Of a stretch of 64,000 nucleotides of DNA, positions 16,162-25,129 are shown piece by piece. The DNA lies in assembly GCF_014652355.1 (NCBI RefSeq), contig NZ_BMYQ01000007.1, positions 62,001 to 126,000 on the forward strand, in the 5' to 3' direction. This stretch comes from Gemmobacter lanyuensis (lineage in GTDB: Bacteria > Pseudomonadota > Alphaproteobacteria > Rhodobacterales > Rhodobacteraceae). The notes below the pieces were generated by a model. That model searched no databases, had not been told where the DNA came from, and saw nothing but the letters and a program-made list of their open reading frames with translations. Position numbers and translations under genes: made by a program. Every line of letters starts with the position of its first letter. Within the stretch, counting starts at the first letter, position 1.

Positions 16162-17103
16162 ATGAAGAAACTTGCATTTGCCGCCAGCGTGCTGGCCCTG
16201 TTCGCCGGGGCTGCCCAAGCCGAAACCATCGGCGTCAGCATCACCAACTTCGATGACAATTTCCAGACGCTGCTGCGCAACGGCATCGCCGCCCATGCAG
16301 AAAGCCTTGGGGTCGATGTCCAGATCGAGGATGCACAGAAGGATGTTGCCAAGCAGTTGGACCAGATCAACAATTTCATCGCCAATGGCGTTGACGGCAT
16401 CATCGTGACCCTGACCGATACCTCGGCCGCAGATGCGCTCACCCAGGCAGCCTCGGCCGCGAATATCCCGCTGGTGTTCCTGAACCTCGAACCCAGCAAT
16501 GTCGACAGCCTGCCCGACAATCAGGCTTTCGTCGGGTCGAACGAGATTGAGAGTGGCACACTCGGCGCCTTTGAAGCCTGCAAGATGCTGCGCGCAGCGG
16601 GCAAGTCTGATGGCGCCAACGGCTATATCCTGATCGGCGATCTGGCCCATTCCGCCGCGATCCAGCGCACGGCGGATGTGGAACAGATCCTCGCCACCGA
16701 TATGTGCAAATTCATCTCGATCACCGACAAACAGGCCGGTGGCTGGTCGCGCGAAAACGCGCAGAACCTGATGACCAACTGGCTCTCGACCGGGACGGTG
16801 CCGGATGTGGTCTTTGCCAATAACGATGAAATGGCCATCGGCGCGGTCCAGTCGCTCAAGGCTTCGGGCGTGGATATGAAGGATGTGGTGGTGGTGGGCG
16901 TCGATGCCACCCCCGATGCGCTGACGGCCATGCAGGCCGGTGACATTGATGCCACCGTCTTCCAGAATGCCACTGCACAGGGCCACGGCGCGCTTGATAC
17001 CGTTCGCGCACTGGCCAAGGGCGAGCCGATCCCGAACAAGGTCTATATCCCGTTCGAACTTGTGACGCCCGCGAATATGGCGGATTACATCGGCAAGAAC
17101 TGA
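16162..17103 (+). CDS. Periplasmic sugar-binding protein (RbsB/peripla_BP_4 family)
   Basis: 313 aa with a clear signal peptide (MKKLAFAASVLALFAGAAQA, cleavage near residue 20). The mature part begins ETIGVSITNFDDNFQ and carries IANGVDGIIVTLTDT and ANNDEMAIGAVQSLKASG, hallmarks of pentose/hexose binding proteins of CUT2 importers. Start ATG 16162 has GGGAGGAAA just upstream. No permease or ATPase gene follows, so this is an orphan binding protein: either it feeds a transporter elsewhere or it acts as a sensor. Its neighbours suggest a deoxyribose- or pentose-like ligand. A strong terminator follows. Confidence 0.88.
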   Translation: MKKLAFAASVLALFAGAAQAETIGVSITNFDDNFQTLLRNGIAAHAESLGVDVQIEDAQKDVAKQLDQINNFIANGVDGIIVTLTDTSAADALTQAASAANIPLVFLNLEPSNVDSLPDNQAFVGSNEIESGTLGAFEACKMLRAAGKSDGANGYILIGDLAHSAAIQRTADVEQILATDMCKFISITDKQAGGWSRENAQNLMTNWLSTGTVPDVVFANNDEMAIGAVQSLKASGVDMKDVVVVGVDATPDALTAMQAGDIDATVFQNATAQGHGALDTVRALAKGEPIPNKVYIPFELVTPANMADYIGKN

Positions 17104-17123
17104 TCCCGCGGGATCGGCAGATC

Positions 17124-17155
17124 GGACCGGCGCGGGCCAAAACCCGCGCCGGTCC
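17124..17155 (+). terminator. Rho-independent terminator after binding-protein gene
   Basis: Perfect 13-bp stem GGACCGGCGCGGG / CCCGCGCCGGTCC with loop CCAAAA, followed by TTGCGTTTT. It separates the binding-protein transcript from deoC. Confidence 0.8.
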
Positions 17156-17435
17156 TTGCGTTTTCGCCCCCTGCTTGACGCTGCGTCGGCCCCTGCATCC
17201 GGGCAGGGGGCGCGGGCAGGAACTTGACCTTCGCCTCACAGTGGTGATGGTTGAACCCTCAAGGGCGGCACAGTTTCGTGCCGCGATCGTTCAACCTGCC
17301 GGGACCGGCATCCTTCGGGATGGGCCGGGGCCGGTCATTCCCAAGGGCGGCCCTTTTGCAGACTGCATCCATCGACACCGCCACGGCGGCACCCGTTTGC
17401 CCTGCAGGCACGCGCCCGGATCGGAACCTCTGGAC
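17156..17435 (+). promoter_or_regulatory. Structured leader region upstream of deoC
   Basis: This 280-bp stretch has no gene but a run of potential RNA hairpins. A nested inverted repeat at 17249-17296 has outer arms GGTTGAAC / GTTCAACC and inner arms GCGGCAC / GTGCCGC. A UUCG-loop hairpin is at 17309-17322 (CATCC / GGATG). A terminator-like GGGCCG / CGGCCC stem followed by TTTT is at 17328-17357. The order resembles a leader with a built-in terminator, but no known riboswitch motif was recognised. Confidence 0.4.
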
Positions 17436-18389
17436 ATGACTGACCATTTCCCCCGCATGACAGGCACCGCCTTTACCCCCGACTGGTTCGAGGCTGCCGT
17501 CGTCAATACCCCCGCCGCCGAACGCCGCGCCGCATCACTCGGCACGCGGCGCACGGTGAAGAAAGACTGGCAGGCCGCCTGGCTGGCCCGCGCCATCACC
17601 TGCATCGACCTGACGACACTGGCGGGCGATGATACGGCGGGGCGTGTGCAGCGGCTTTGTGCCAAGGCCAAGGCGCCCTTGCGCGCCGATCTGGCCGCCG
17701 CATTGGGGCTTGAAGGGCTGACCGTCGGTGCGGTCTGCGTCTATCCCACAATGGTCCCCCATGCCGTCAAGGCACTGGAGGGCACGGGGATTCCCGTGGC
17801 CTCGGTCGCCACGGGATTTCCCGCCGGGTTGACCCCCCTGCCCCTGCGGCTGGCCGAAATCCGCTATGCCGTCGATCAGGGCGCGCGCGAGATCGACATC
17901 GTCATTACCCGCGAACATGCGCTGACCGGAAACTGGGCCGCGCTTTATGACGAAATCCGCCAGATGCGCGAAGCCTGCGGCGATGCCCATATGAAGGCCA
18001 TCCTTGCGACCGGCGATCTGCGGACGCTGACCAATGTCTACAAGGCCAGCATGGTCGCCATGCAGGCGGGATCGGATTTCATCAAGACCTCGACCGGAAA
18101 GGAAGAAGTCAACGCCACCCTGCCCGTATCCCTGACCATGGTTCGCGCGCTGCGTGATTTCCGCGATCTGACGGGCCAATGGGTTGGCTTCAAACCGGCC
18201 GGTGGGCTCAAGACCGCGAAAGACGCGATGAACTGGCAGATCCTGATGAAGGAAGAGCTTGGCACCCGCTGGTTGATGCCGGATCTCTTCCGCATCGGCG
18301 CCTCCTCCATGCTGGGCGATATCGAGCGCCAGTTGGAACACCATGTCACGGGCCGCTATTCCGCCGCCCACCGCCACGCGCTGGCCTGA
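17436..18389 (+). CDS. deoC: Deoxyribose-phosphate aldolase
   Basis: Class I aldolase, 317 aa, the longer form. It cleaves 2-deoxyribose 5-phosphate to glyceraldehyde 3-phosphate and acetaldehyde. Both catalytic lysines are in their expected motifs: Schiff-base Lys in DFIKTSTGK near residue 212 and the proton-relay Lys in GFKPAGGLK near residue 253. VGAVCVYPTMV and EIDIVI strands are also visible. ATG 17436 is preferred; the frame stays open to 17175 but that stretch is hairpin-rich leader. It is followed after 9 nt by an aldehyde dehydrogenase that would oxidise the acetaldehyde. Confidence 0.93.
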   Translation: MTDHFPRMTGTAFTPDWFEAAVVNTPAAERRAASLGTRRTVKKDWQAAWLARAITCIDLTTLAGDDTAGRVQRLCAKAKAPLRADLAAALGLEGLTVGAVCVYPTMVPHAVKALEGTGIPVASVATGFPAGLTPLPLRLAEIRYAVDQGAREIDIVITREHALTGNWAALYDEIRQMREACGDAHMKAILATGDLRTLTNVYKASMVAMQAGSDFIKTSTGKEEVNATLPVSLTMVRALRDFRDLTGQWVGFKPAGGLKTAKDAMNWQILMKEELGTRWLMPDLFRIGASSMLGDIERQLEHHVTGRYSAAHRHALA

Positions 18390-18398
18390 GGAAGACCC

Positions 18399-20771
18399 AT
18401 GCCCACCCTGACCGAGATCATGCAGACCATGGAATACGGCCCCGCCCCCGAATCCAGCGCAGAGGCCCGCGCCTGGATCAGTGCCCATCCGCAGATCGGC
18501 CATTACATCGGCGGCCAGTTTGTGCCCGGCGAGGGCGCGCCGCTTGAGGTGGTGAATCCCGCCACGGATGAGGTGCTCTGCCATGTCGCACGCGGCACCG
18601 CGGCCGAGGTCGAGGCCGCCGTTCAGGCCGCCCGCGCAGCGCAGCCCGGATGGGCCGCGCTGCCCGGCCATGCACGGGCGCGCTTTCTCTATGCCCTTGC
18701 CCGTCATGTGCAAAAGCGGGAGCGGTTCCTTTCGGTTCTCGAAACGCTGGATAACGGCAAGACCATCCGCGAAACGCGCGATATCGACGTGCCGCTGGTG
18801 GCGCGGCATTTCTACCATCATGCCGGCTGGGCCGAGGTTCTGGACAGCGAATTCTCCGGCCTTGCCCCCGTGGGCGTCTGCGGGCAGATCATCCCCTGGA
18901 ACTTCCCGCTGCTGATGCTGGCCTGGAAGGTCGCACCCGCGCTGGCGGCGGGGAATACGGTGGTGCTGAAGCCCGCCGATCTGACGCCCCTGACCGCCAT
19001 GGCCTTTGCCGAAATCTGCGCCGAAGTGGGCCTTCCTGCGGGTGTCGTGAACATCGTGAACGGCGATGGCGAAACCGGCGCCCTGATCGCGGGCCATCCG
19101 GGCATCGATAAACTGGCCTTCACCGGCTCGACCGAGGTGGGGCGCATCCTGCGGCGGCAGCTTGCAGGCAGCGGCAAGAAACTGAGCCTGGAGCTGGGCG
19201 GAAAATCCCCCTTCATCGTCTTTGAAGACGCCGATCTGGATGCCGCCGTCGAAGGTGTCGTCGATGCAATCTGGTTCAATCAGGGCGAGGTTTGCTGTGC
19301 CGGGTCGCGGATTTTGGTGCAGGAAGGCGTGGCACCACGCTTTTTCGCCAAGCTGACCGCCCGCATGGGTCAGTTGCGCGTGGGCGATCCGCTGGACAAG
19401 ACGATGGACATGGGCGCGGTCGTCTCGCACCGGCAGCTCGCGCGCATCACGGCCCTGCTGGATCAGGGTCAGGCCGAGGGTGCCACGCTGCACCGCGCGC
19501 CTGCCCCCCTGCCCGCCAAGGGCGCCTTCTGCGCACCGGGCTTCTTCACCGGCACCGCCCCGGCCCATAGCGTCAGCCAGACCGAAATCTTCGGCCCCGT
19601 TGCCACCACGCTGACCTTCCGTACCCCGGATGAGGCGATCACACTGGCCAATGACACCCGCTACGGCCTTGCGGCCTCGGTCTGGTCGGAAAACGTGAAC
19701 CGCGCGATCGAGGTGGCGGCCAAGGTTCGCGCCGGGGTGGTCTGGATCAACGCGACCAATATCTTCGATGCAGGCGCGCCCTTTGGCGGCATGCGCGAAA
19801 GCGGCTTTGGCCGTGAAGGCGGCCGGTCGGGCATGCTGGACTATCTGACCCGCCCCAATCCGAAAGGCGCCCCGCGCCCCGCCCCCCTGCCGGTGGGTGA
19901 TGTCACGCCGCAAACCGGCGCGGCCGATCGCCCCGGCATCGACATCACCGCCAAGATCTATATCGGCGGCAAACAGGCCCGCGCCGATGGCGGCCAAAGC
20001 TATACGGTCCGCGGCGCGGATGGACGGGGCATCGGTCAGGCCGCACTGGCCGGGCGCAAGGATGTTCGCAACGCGGTGGAGGCCGCGGCCAAGGCTGCGG
20101 GTTGGGGCGGCGTCACCGCGCATAACCGCGCGCAAGTCCTCTATTTCCTTGCCGAAAATCTGGAACAGCGCCGGGCGGAATTCGTGGCGGAACTGGCCCG
20201 CTGCGGCAGCCCCGATTCGGAGGCCGAGGTCGAGGCCACCATCCGCCGCACCTTCTGGTATGCGGCGCAGGCCGACAAGTTTGATGGCGCGGTCACGGCC
20301 ACCAAATCACAGCATGTGACGATGACAGTGAACGAACCCTTCGGCGTCATGGGTCTGGTCGCCCCGGATGAGGCGCCGCTTCTGGGCCTCATGTCGCTGG
20401 TGCTGCCCGCGCTGGCCACGGGCAACCGCGTCGTCGCGGTGGCAAGCCAGTCGCATCCGCTGATCGCCACGCGGCTTTATCAGGTGTTCGAAACCTCGGA
20501 CCTTCCGGCCGGGGTGGTGAACCTGCTGACGGGCGACCGTGACGGGCTGGCCAAGGTGCTGGCCGAACATGATGAGGTTGCGGCGCTGTGGTATTGCGGC
20601 AGCGCCGAGGGCGGCGCCATGGTGGAAACCGCCAGCGCCGGAAATCTGAAACCCGTCTGGACCGACGGCGGCCACCTGCGTGACTGGACCGACCCGGCAC
20701 AGGGCCAAGGGCGCGATTTCCTGCACCGCGCCACCCAGATCAAGACCATCTGGCTGCCCTACGGCGTGTGA
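18399..20771 (+). CDS. Double-domain aldehyde dehydrogenase, ALDH16 type
   Basis: 790 aa, about 1.6 times a normal ALDH. The N-terminal domain (residues 35-490) is complete: IPWNFP, FTGSTEVG, Glu in LELGGKSP, nucleophile Cys in NQGEVCCAGS near residue 305, EIFGPVA. After a Pro-rich linker (APRPAPLPVG) a second, shorter ALDH-like domain starts near residue 525 (AKIYIGGKQARADGG). It keeps the fold but has no catalytic Cys or LELGGK motif (the matching place reads LWYCGSAEGG). Bacterial ALDH16 enzymes have this layout. With deoC 9 nt upstream, acetaldehyde from deoxyribose is the likely substrate. Confidence 0.92.
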   Translation: MPTLTEIMQTMEYGPAPESSAEARAWISAHPQIGHYIGGQFVPGEGAPLEVVNPATDEVLCHVARGTAAEVEAAVQAARAAQPGWAALPGHARARFLYALARHVQKRERFLSVLETLDNGKTIRETRDIDVPLVARHFYHHAGWAEVLDSEFSGLAPVGVCGQIIPWNFPLLMLAWKVAPALAAGNTVVLKPADLTPLTAMAFAEICAEVGLPAGVVNIVNGDGETGALIAGHPGIDKLAFTGSTEVGRILRRQLAGSGKKLSLELGGKSPFIVFEDADLDAAVEGVVDAIWFNQGEVCCAGSRILVQEGVAPRFFAKLTARMGQLRVGDPLDKTMDMGAVVSHRQLARITALLDQGQAEGATLHRAPAPLPAKGAFCAPGFFTGTAPAHSVSQTEIFGPVATTLTFRTPDEAITLANDTRYGLAASVWSENVNRAIEVAAKVRAGVVWINATNIFDAGAPFGGMRESGFGREGGRSGMLDYLTRPNPKGAPRPAPLPVGDVTPQTGAADRPGIDITAKIYIGGKQARADGGQSYTVRGADGRGIGQAALAGRKDVRNAVEAAAKAAGWGGVTAHNRAQVLYFLAENLEQRRAEFVAELARCGSPDSEAEVEATIRRTFWYAAQADKFDGAVTATKSQHVTMTVNEPFGVMGLVAPDEAPLLGLMSLVLPALATGNRVVAVASQSHPLIATRLYQVFETSDLPAGVVNLLTGDRDGLAKVLAEHDEVAALWYCGSAEGGAMVETASAGNLKPVWTDGGHLRDWTDPAQGQGRDFLHRATQIKTIWLPYGV

Positions 20772-20812
20772 TCGTGCATGGGGGGCGCGGCAGACCGCGC
20801 CCTCGTTTCGCC

Positions 20813-22405
20813 TCATGCGGTGGTCGCCACCAGACCCGGCGCCATGTTCAACGAAGGCGTGCTGATGCTGCGAAGGGCCTTTTTCAGGGGGGATGTCGGC
20901 TCTTCACCCTCTATTTTGAAATAGGCGACGGCCTCACGCAGATAGTGCGCCTGTTCCGACAGCTCTTCCGCGCTTGCTGCCAGTTCCTCGGAGGACGAGG
21001 TGTTGATCTGGTTCACCTTGTCCAACTCGCCCATGGCAAGCGCGATCTGTTCGGACCCGACAGCCAGTTCGCGCGAGGCGACGGAAATCTCACCCACCAG
21101 TTCAGACGCCCGCCCGATATCGGGCACCAGCGTTCCCAACAGCGCGCCTGCATGCCGTGCCCGCAGCAGCGTTTCGTTGGAAATGCCGCGAATATCCACC
21201 GCTGCGACCCCAGCCCGTTCCGCAAGCTTGCGGATTTCGGCGGCAACGACCGCAAAGCCACGCCCCATCTCCCCTGCACGCGCGGCCTCAACCGCGGCGT
21301 TCAGCGCCAGAAGATCCGTCTGCCGGGCGATTTCGCCCACGAACTGGACCTGCTGATGAATGGCCTCCATTGCCGAAACGGTCGCTTCGACGGCGGCGCC
21401 GGTTTCGGTCGCCTCACTGGCGACGCGGCGCGCGATCTCTTCGGCGACCTTGGCATTCTCGGAGGTCTGTTTGATGTTCGACGCCATCTGCTCGATCGAG
21501 GCGGCGGTTTCCTCGGTGGCCGAGGACTGCTGGGTCGTCGCCTCGGCCAGCGAATGCGAGGACTCACGGCTTTGCGAGGCGCTCAGATGCACGTTATGCG
21601 CCGATCCAGTCACGGTACCCACCACGTCGCGCAGCCGGTCGACCATCACCTGCATGGCGATCTGAAGGCTTGCGATTTCGTCTTGCCCCCGCGGGTGGAT
21701 CTTCACGGAAAGATCACCCTGCGATACCGCTTCGGCCACCTCGACCGCCTCGGCCACGCGACGCGAAAGGGAACGGATCACGAGGTGCGACACGACGGAG
21801 CTGACCACCAGACATCCCGCAACGATCAACAGAAGTTCCTTCAGGGTATAACGGTATTCTTCATGCGCCGCCCCGACCTCTTGCGCCAGTCGTTCGCGGT
21901 TGCGTTCGCGCAGCTTTTCGAGGGAAGCCGCAGTGGCGTTGAAGACATTATCCCCTTCGCCCGTCAAAAGCGCCGCCGCATCGCTCCGCCGCCCCTCGGC
22001 TTCAAGCGCAAGGGCGCGATCCTCGATCTGTTTCAACATCCGGTGATCTTCCTCGACCTGGGCGACAAGATCAGCGTCCGATTCCTTCAGCACGTCCTTC
22101 AGGCGGCCAAGTTCGGTCCCAAGCTTGCTGCGCAGCACCGTCAGTTGCGCCTGCAGCGCCTTGGCATGTTCCGCTGGATTGTCTTCTGCCAGCACCAGCG
22201 CACCCCGCAGCAGGCTCTGGGCCAAAAGTTCCTGGGTCATGATTTCGTCGGACAGGATGACGCCCTGCACCTCGACGGTCTGAATCGAGTCCAGCGTGCC
22301 ATTGGCATCCTGCAAGGCGCGAATTGACAGGAAAAGGGCGGCCCCCGCGAGAAGGAAGATAAAGAGGATAATCGCGGTCAATTGCAGCCTGATTGTCAGA
22401 CGCAT
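20813..22405 (-). CDS. Methyl-accepting chemotaxis protein
   Basis: Transmembrane chemoreceptor, 530 aa. TM1 is at residues 8-28 and TM2 near 187-210, bounding a periplasmic helical ligand domain of about 155 residues. A HAMP domain follows (near 210-265), then a long coiled signalling domain whose hairpin tip carries the conserved stretch [18 protein letters not shown] followed by [18 protein letters not shown], which docks CheA/CheW. No CheB/CheR-binding pentapeptide is evident at the C-terminus. No other chemotaxis gene is in the window, so it relies on a system elsewhere. Confidence 0.95.
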   Translation of the reverse strand: MRLTIRLQLTAIILFIFLLAGAALFLSIRALQDANGTLDSIQTVEVQGVILSDEIMTQELLAQSLLRGALVLAEDNPAEHAKALQAQLTVLRSKLGTELGRLKDVLKESDADLVAQVEEDHRMLKQIEDRALALEAEGRRSDAAALLTGEGDNVFNATAASLEKLRERNRERLAQEVGAAHEEYRYTLKELLLIVAGCLVVSSVVSHLVIRSLSRRVAEAVEVAEAVSQGDLSVKIHPRGQDEIASLQIAMQVMVDRLRDVVGTVTGSAHNVHLSASQSRESSHSLAEATTQQSSATEETAASIEQMASNIKQTSENAKVAEEIARRVASEATETGAAVEATVSAMEAIHQQVQFVGEIARQTDLLALNAAVEAARAGEMGRGFAVVAAEIRKLAERAGVAAVDIRGISNETLLRARHAGALLGTLVPDIGRASELVGEISVASRELAVGSEQIALAMGELDKVNQINTSSSEELAASAEELSEQAHYLREAVAYFKIEGEEPTSPLKKALRSISTPSLNMAPGLVATTA

Positions 22406-22720
22406 TTTTGGTTCTCCGATATGGCAGACAGAGGGCCGGCCTGCGGAATGGCACCCGGTCTATCGTCCGTTGCAAGGGAAACGGCGGCGCCTGTCGCCAA
22501 TGTTATGGGGTTAAATCTTTATCTGGGGTTAGCCTTTCGTATCTAAAGGTTAGCGCCGACACCGAATGCGGTGAATGCTGCAACTGCTGTGCAAGGCAAG
22601 GCGGCGGAAATCCCTTGTTTCATATGCTTTGTCTGCGGGGGTCAGGCCAGGGCGGCCGCCCGCGTATCGCGTTGGCTGCGACGGGACGCCGCAGCAGCCA
22701 AGATACTGAAATAAAACAGT
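22406..22720. other. Intergenic region upstream of the chemoreceptor gene
   Basis: 315 bp between the AraC-family gene's 3' end and the chemoreceptor start. It includes an AT-richer part near 22510-22560 with a small inverted repeat CCTTT / AAAGG (about 22531-22547) that could belong to the chemoreceptor promoter. No gene, tRNA or clear sigma-factor consensus was recognised. Confidence 0.35.
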
Positions 22721-23758
22721 TTACCTTACGGCAGCCGACAAACCTGCCATCCAGGCGTGAAGCCAGTCATCCACCGCGGGGCCCCGCCCCCCGTGCCAGC
22801 CCCCTGCCCCCTGCGGGTCTTGCAGGACAGCGCGGGGGGCAATGCCATAGCGGCTGCGGAAGGCCCGCGTGAAGGCTGCCTCGCTTGCAAATCCGGACAG
22901 ATGGGCAAGACGGGCGACAGCGCCGCGCCCCCGCCCGACCGACCCGATCCGCAGCGCGGCCCGCGACAGGCGCCGCTGTCGGATATATTCGGCAACCCCG
23001 CCAAGCGGTTCGAACAAACGATAGAGCGCAGATCGCGACAGACCGAACCGCTTCATCACCATTTCAGCTGACAGGTCGAAATTCGTGAGGTTCATCTCGA
23101 TAAAGCGCTGAACCGCCTGCACATTGGGTGCGATCAGGATCTCGGGCACCGCTGATGCCCCCGCAGCGCTGGCCAGCCCCGCCGACAAAAGCCCGGCGGT
23201 CGCCTCGCAGACCAACCGACTGTCGGCGGCGTTCATACCCGGGGCAACGGACAACAGGCTGCGCAGATGATCGGACAGCAGCCGCCCCATCGCGCTGCCG
23301 CCATCCAGCACCGCACCATGCAGACCATCCAGCGCCCTTGGGGCCAGCCGCAGCATCTGGCGTGGCACCACCAGCGAAACGGTTTCCAGATCCGATGTGA
23401 CCGAGGTCATCGGGCGGGACAGATCAAAGCAGACGATGTCGCCCGCCCGCCCCTCGGCCGCGTGACCATCCGCATCAAAGGCACAACGGCCGGATTGGTA
23501 CAACTGAATCAGCAGATGATCGACACCCGCGGCGGCGATGCGGGCTTCGTCGCGGTGGAAGCGCTGCGCCGAGGCGCGCGAGGCCCCAAGCAAGACCGGA
23601 TCAAGCTGATAACCCACCAGTTCGCCGTGAAAGGCGGCAGGCGTTTCTTCGACGGGGGCGCAGTCGAACAGACTGTCAAGCGCGCGCCGCCATTCCTCGA
23701 ACCGGGCCCAGGGGTCCGACCCGTCCAATCCGGCACGTCTTGCGGGCAAACCAGGCAT
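22721..23758 (-). CDS. AraC-family transcriptional regulator
   Basis: 345 aa. The N-terminal ligand-binding half resembles the AraC-binding-like domain of regulators such as NphR/FeaR (GDIVCFDLSRPMTSVTSD near residue 110). The C-terminal DNA-binding half has two helix-turn-helix units: MVMKRFGLSRSALYRLFEPLG near residue 240 (written in part) and VARLAHLSGFASEAAFTRAF near residue 285, followed by the YGIAPRAV finish. There is no obvious partner gene next to it; the preceding gene on this strand is separated by a pair of hairpins. Target unknown. Confidence 0.88.
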   Translation of the reverse strand: MPGLPARRAGLDGSDPWARFEEWRRALDSLFDCAPVEETPAAFHGELVGYQLDPVLLGASRASAQRFHRDEARIAAAGVDHLLIQLYQSGRCAFDADGHAAEGRAGDIVCFDLSRPMTSVTSDLETVSLVVPRQMLRLAPRALDGLHGAVLDGGSAMGRLLSDHLRSLLSVAPGMNAADSRLVCEATAGLLSAGLASAAGASAVPEILIAPNVQAVQRFIEMNLTNFDLSAEMVMKRFGLSRSALYRLFEPLGGVAEYIRQRRLSRAALRIGSVGRGRGAVARLAHLSGFASEAAFTRAFRSRYGIAPRAVLQDPQGAGGWHGGRGPAVDDWLHAWMAGLSAAVR

Positions 23759-23820
23759 CGCACTCTCCCCCCAAGGGTCAGATCTGCGACAATCCTGGCG
23801 TCTTTTGCAAGGGGGGTGTG

Positions 23821-23862
23821 CCCCTGCGCCCGTTCCGGCCCCAGGCGGCCCGGGCGCAGGGG
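23821..23862 (-). terminator. Long hairpin in the gap before the AraC-family gene
   Basis: Perfect 12-bp stem CCCCTGCGCCCG / CGGGCGCAGGGG with an 18-nt loop, adjacent to a second hairpin. It is likely part of a tandem termination or RNA-stability structure after the ketopantoate-reductase-like gene. Confidence 0.5.
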
Positions 23863-23871
23863 GGAAGGGCG

Positions 23872-23898
23872 GATACGGCGGATGGGCCCCGCCGTATC
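23872..23898 (-). terminator. Second hairpin in the same gap
   Basis: Perfect 10-bp stem GATACGGCGG / CCGCCGTATC with a 7-nt loop, 9 bp from the preceding hairpin. The remaining part of the gap (23759-23820 and 23899-24081) shows nothing recognisable. Confidence 0.5.
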
Positions 23899-24081
23899 AC
23901 GCCTGCGTCCGCCACCACGCAGACCCGGCCCGACATGAGGGGAATCATGGAGAGGGCCGGGCTGTCGGGCGCTTGGCCCGAGCGGACAGCTCAACCCTAG
24001 CCTGCCCCGGACCCTGCGACGAGGCCGGCTTGCCACCGGAATGTCCCAGACTTGGGCCCTGCTGTCCCAGCGGCGGGACGG

Positions 24082-24969
24082 TCAGGCCGGTTCCACCAGA
24101 TGCACCATCGCCAGCAGCGCCCCATTCATCGGCACGTCCAGACCATGGCGCAGCGCGCGCCGGACGATGTCGCCGTTCAGATGATCGATCTCGGTCCGGC
24201 GACCGCGCAGAATATCTTGCGCGGTCGATGAAATCTGTTCGGGCATTGCTGCGGCGATACGGGCCACCTGATCCCAGATGTCGGCAGGCAGCCCCACGCC
24301 TTCGGCCTGCGCGACACGGCTGCATTCATCGACCACCTGCCGCAGCATCCTGACGGCGTCGGGGTCGGCAAAGATGCGGCCATAGGGCAGACGGGTAATC
24401 GCCGAAATCGGGTTGAGCGCGCAGTTGATGACCAGCTTGGTCCAGAGCGCAGCTTCGGTCTGGTCCGACACCTCGGTCGGGATGCCCGCGGCCCGGAACA
24501 CCGCGGCCGTATCGGCCGCCGCGGGGCCATCGCCCAGAACCAGCTCTCCGCGACCATGATGGACGACATGGCCTGCCCCGGCCATCTGCACGGCGACATA
24601 GACAACCACCGGCAGCACCGGCCGCCCCAGCTGCGCGGCCAGATGCGCCGCATTGCCCAGACCGTTCTGAAGGCTGAGAACCACCGCGCCGGGGGACAGA
24701 TGCGGCCGCAGAGCCGCCGCCGCGTGGTCGTTGTCCTGCGCTTTGACGCAGATCAGCACCAGATCAGCCGACGCCGCCACGCCTGCATCCGTGCCTGCGC
24801 CGAGGGCGACAGTCTGCTGCCGACCGCCCTTCTCCAGGATAAGGCCGCGCGCAGCGACAGCGGTCACCAGCGCCTCGCGCCCGATCAGATCGACCCGATG
24901 CCCGGCCAGCGCCAGCATCGCGCCGTAATAGCAGCCAACGGCCCCCGCCCCCATGATCGCAACCCGCAT
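24082..24969 (-). CDS. Ketopantoate reductase-like protein (ApbA/PanE family)
   Basis: 295 aa NADPH-dependent oxidoreductase. N-terminal Rossmann motif MGAGAVGCYYGAML at residues 6-19; CVKAQDND near residue 75 and SLQNGLGN near residue 98 are the family's substrate-loop motifs; WTKLVINCALNPISAI near residue 176 carries the catalytic Lys and Asn. The family reduces 2-ketopantoate to pantoate or acts on other 2-keto acids. It is monocistronic here and not near panB in the classical sense (a PanB-like gene is 25 kb away), so a role outside coenzyme A synthesis is possible. Confidence 0.88.
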   Translation of the reverse strand: MRVAIMGAGAVGCYYGAMLALAGHRVDLIGREALVTAVAARGLILEKGGRQQTVALGAGTDAGVAASADLVLICVKAQDNDHAAAALRPHLSPGAVVLSLQNGLGNAAHLAAQLGRPVLPVVVYVAVQMAGAGHVVHHGRGELVLGDGPAAADTAAVFRAAGIPTEVSDQTEAALWTKLVINCALNPISAITRLPYGRIFADPDAVRMLRQVVDECSRVAQAEGVGLPADIWDQVARIAAAMPEQISSTAQDILRGRRTEIDHLNGDIVRRALRHGLDVPMNGALLAMVHLVEPA

Positions 24970-25129
24970 TCCGGCCCCCTGCCCCGATCAAACCCCGGCA
25001 TCATAGCGCAAGCGCGACGGACAGCCAGCCAGACAGACCCTTGCCGACCACGGGGGAACCTGTTTCTCTACTGCGGCAGCAAATGGCCCGCACACCCGCG
25101 CCGGTCGGCCATCATACAGGAGGCAGCGC

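Noticed and set aside
17175-17435. N-terminal extension of deoC of 87 codons
   Set aside because: The segment overlaps several hairpins and has no similarity to DeoC; the ATG at 17436 gives a protein of normal length.
17535-20135. Antisense open frame of 866 codons on the minus strand
   Set aside because: It lies entirely opposite deoC and ALDH16, both with complete catalytic motifs; the antisense product has none.
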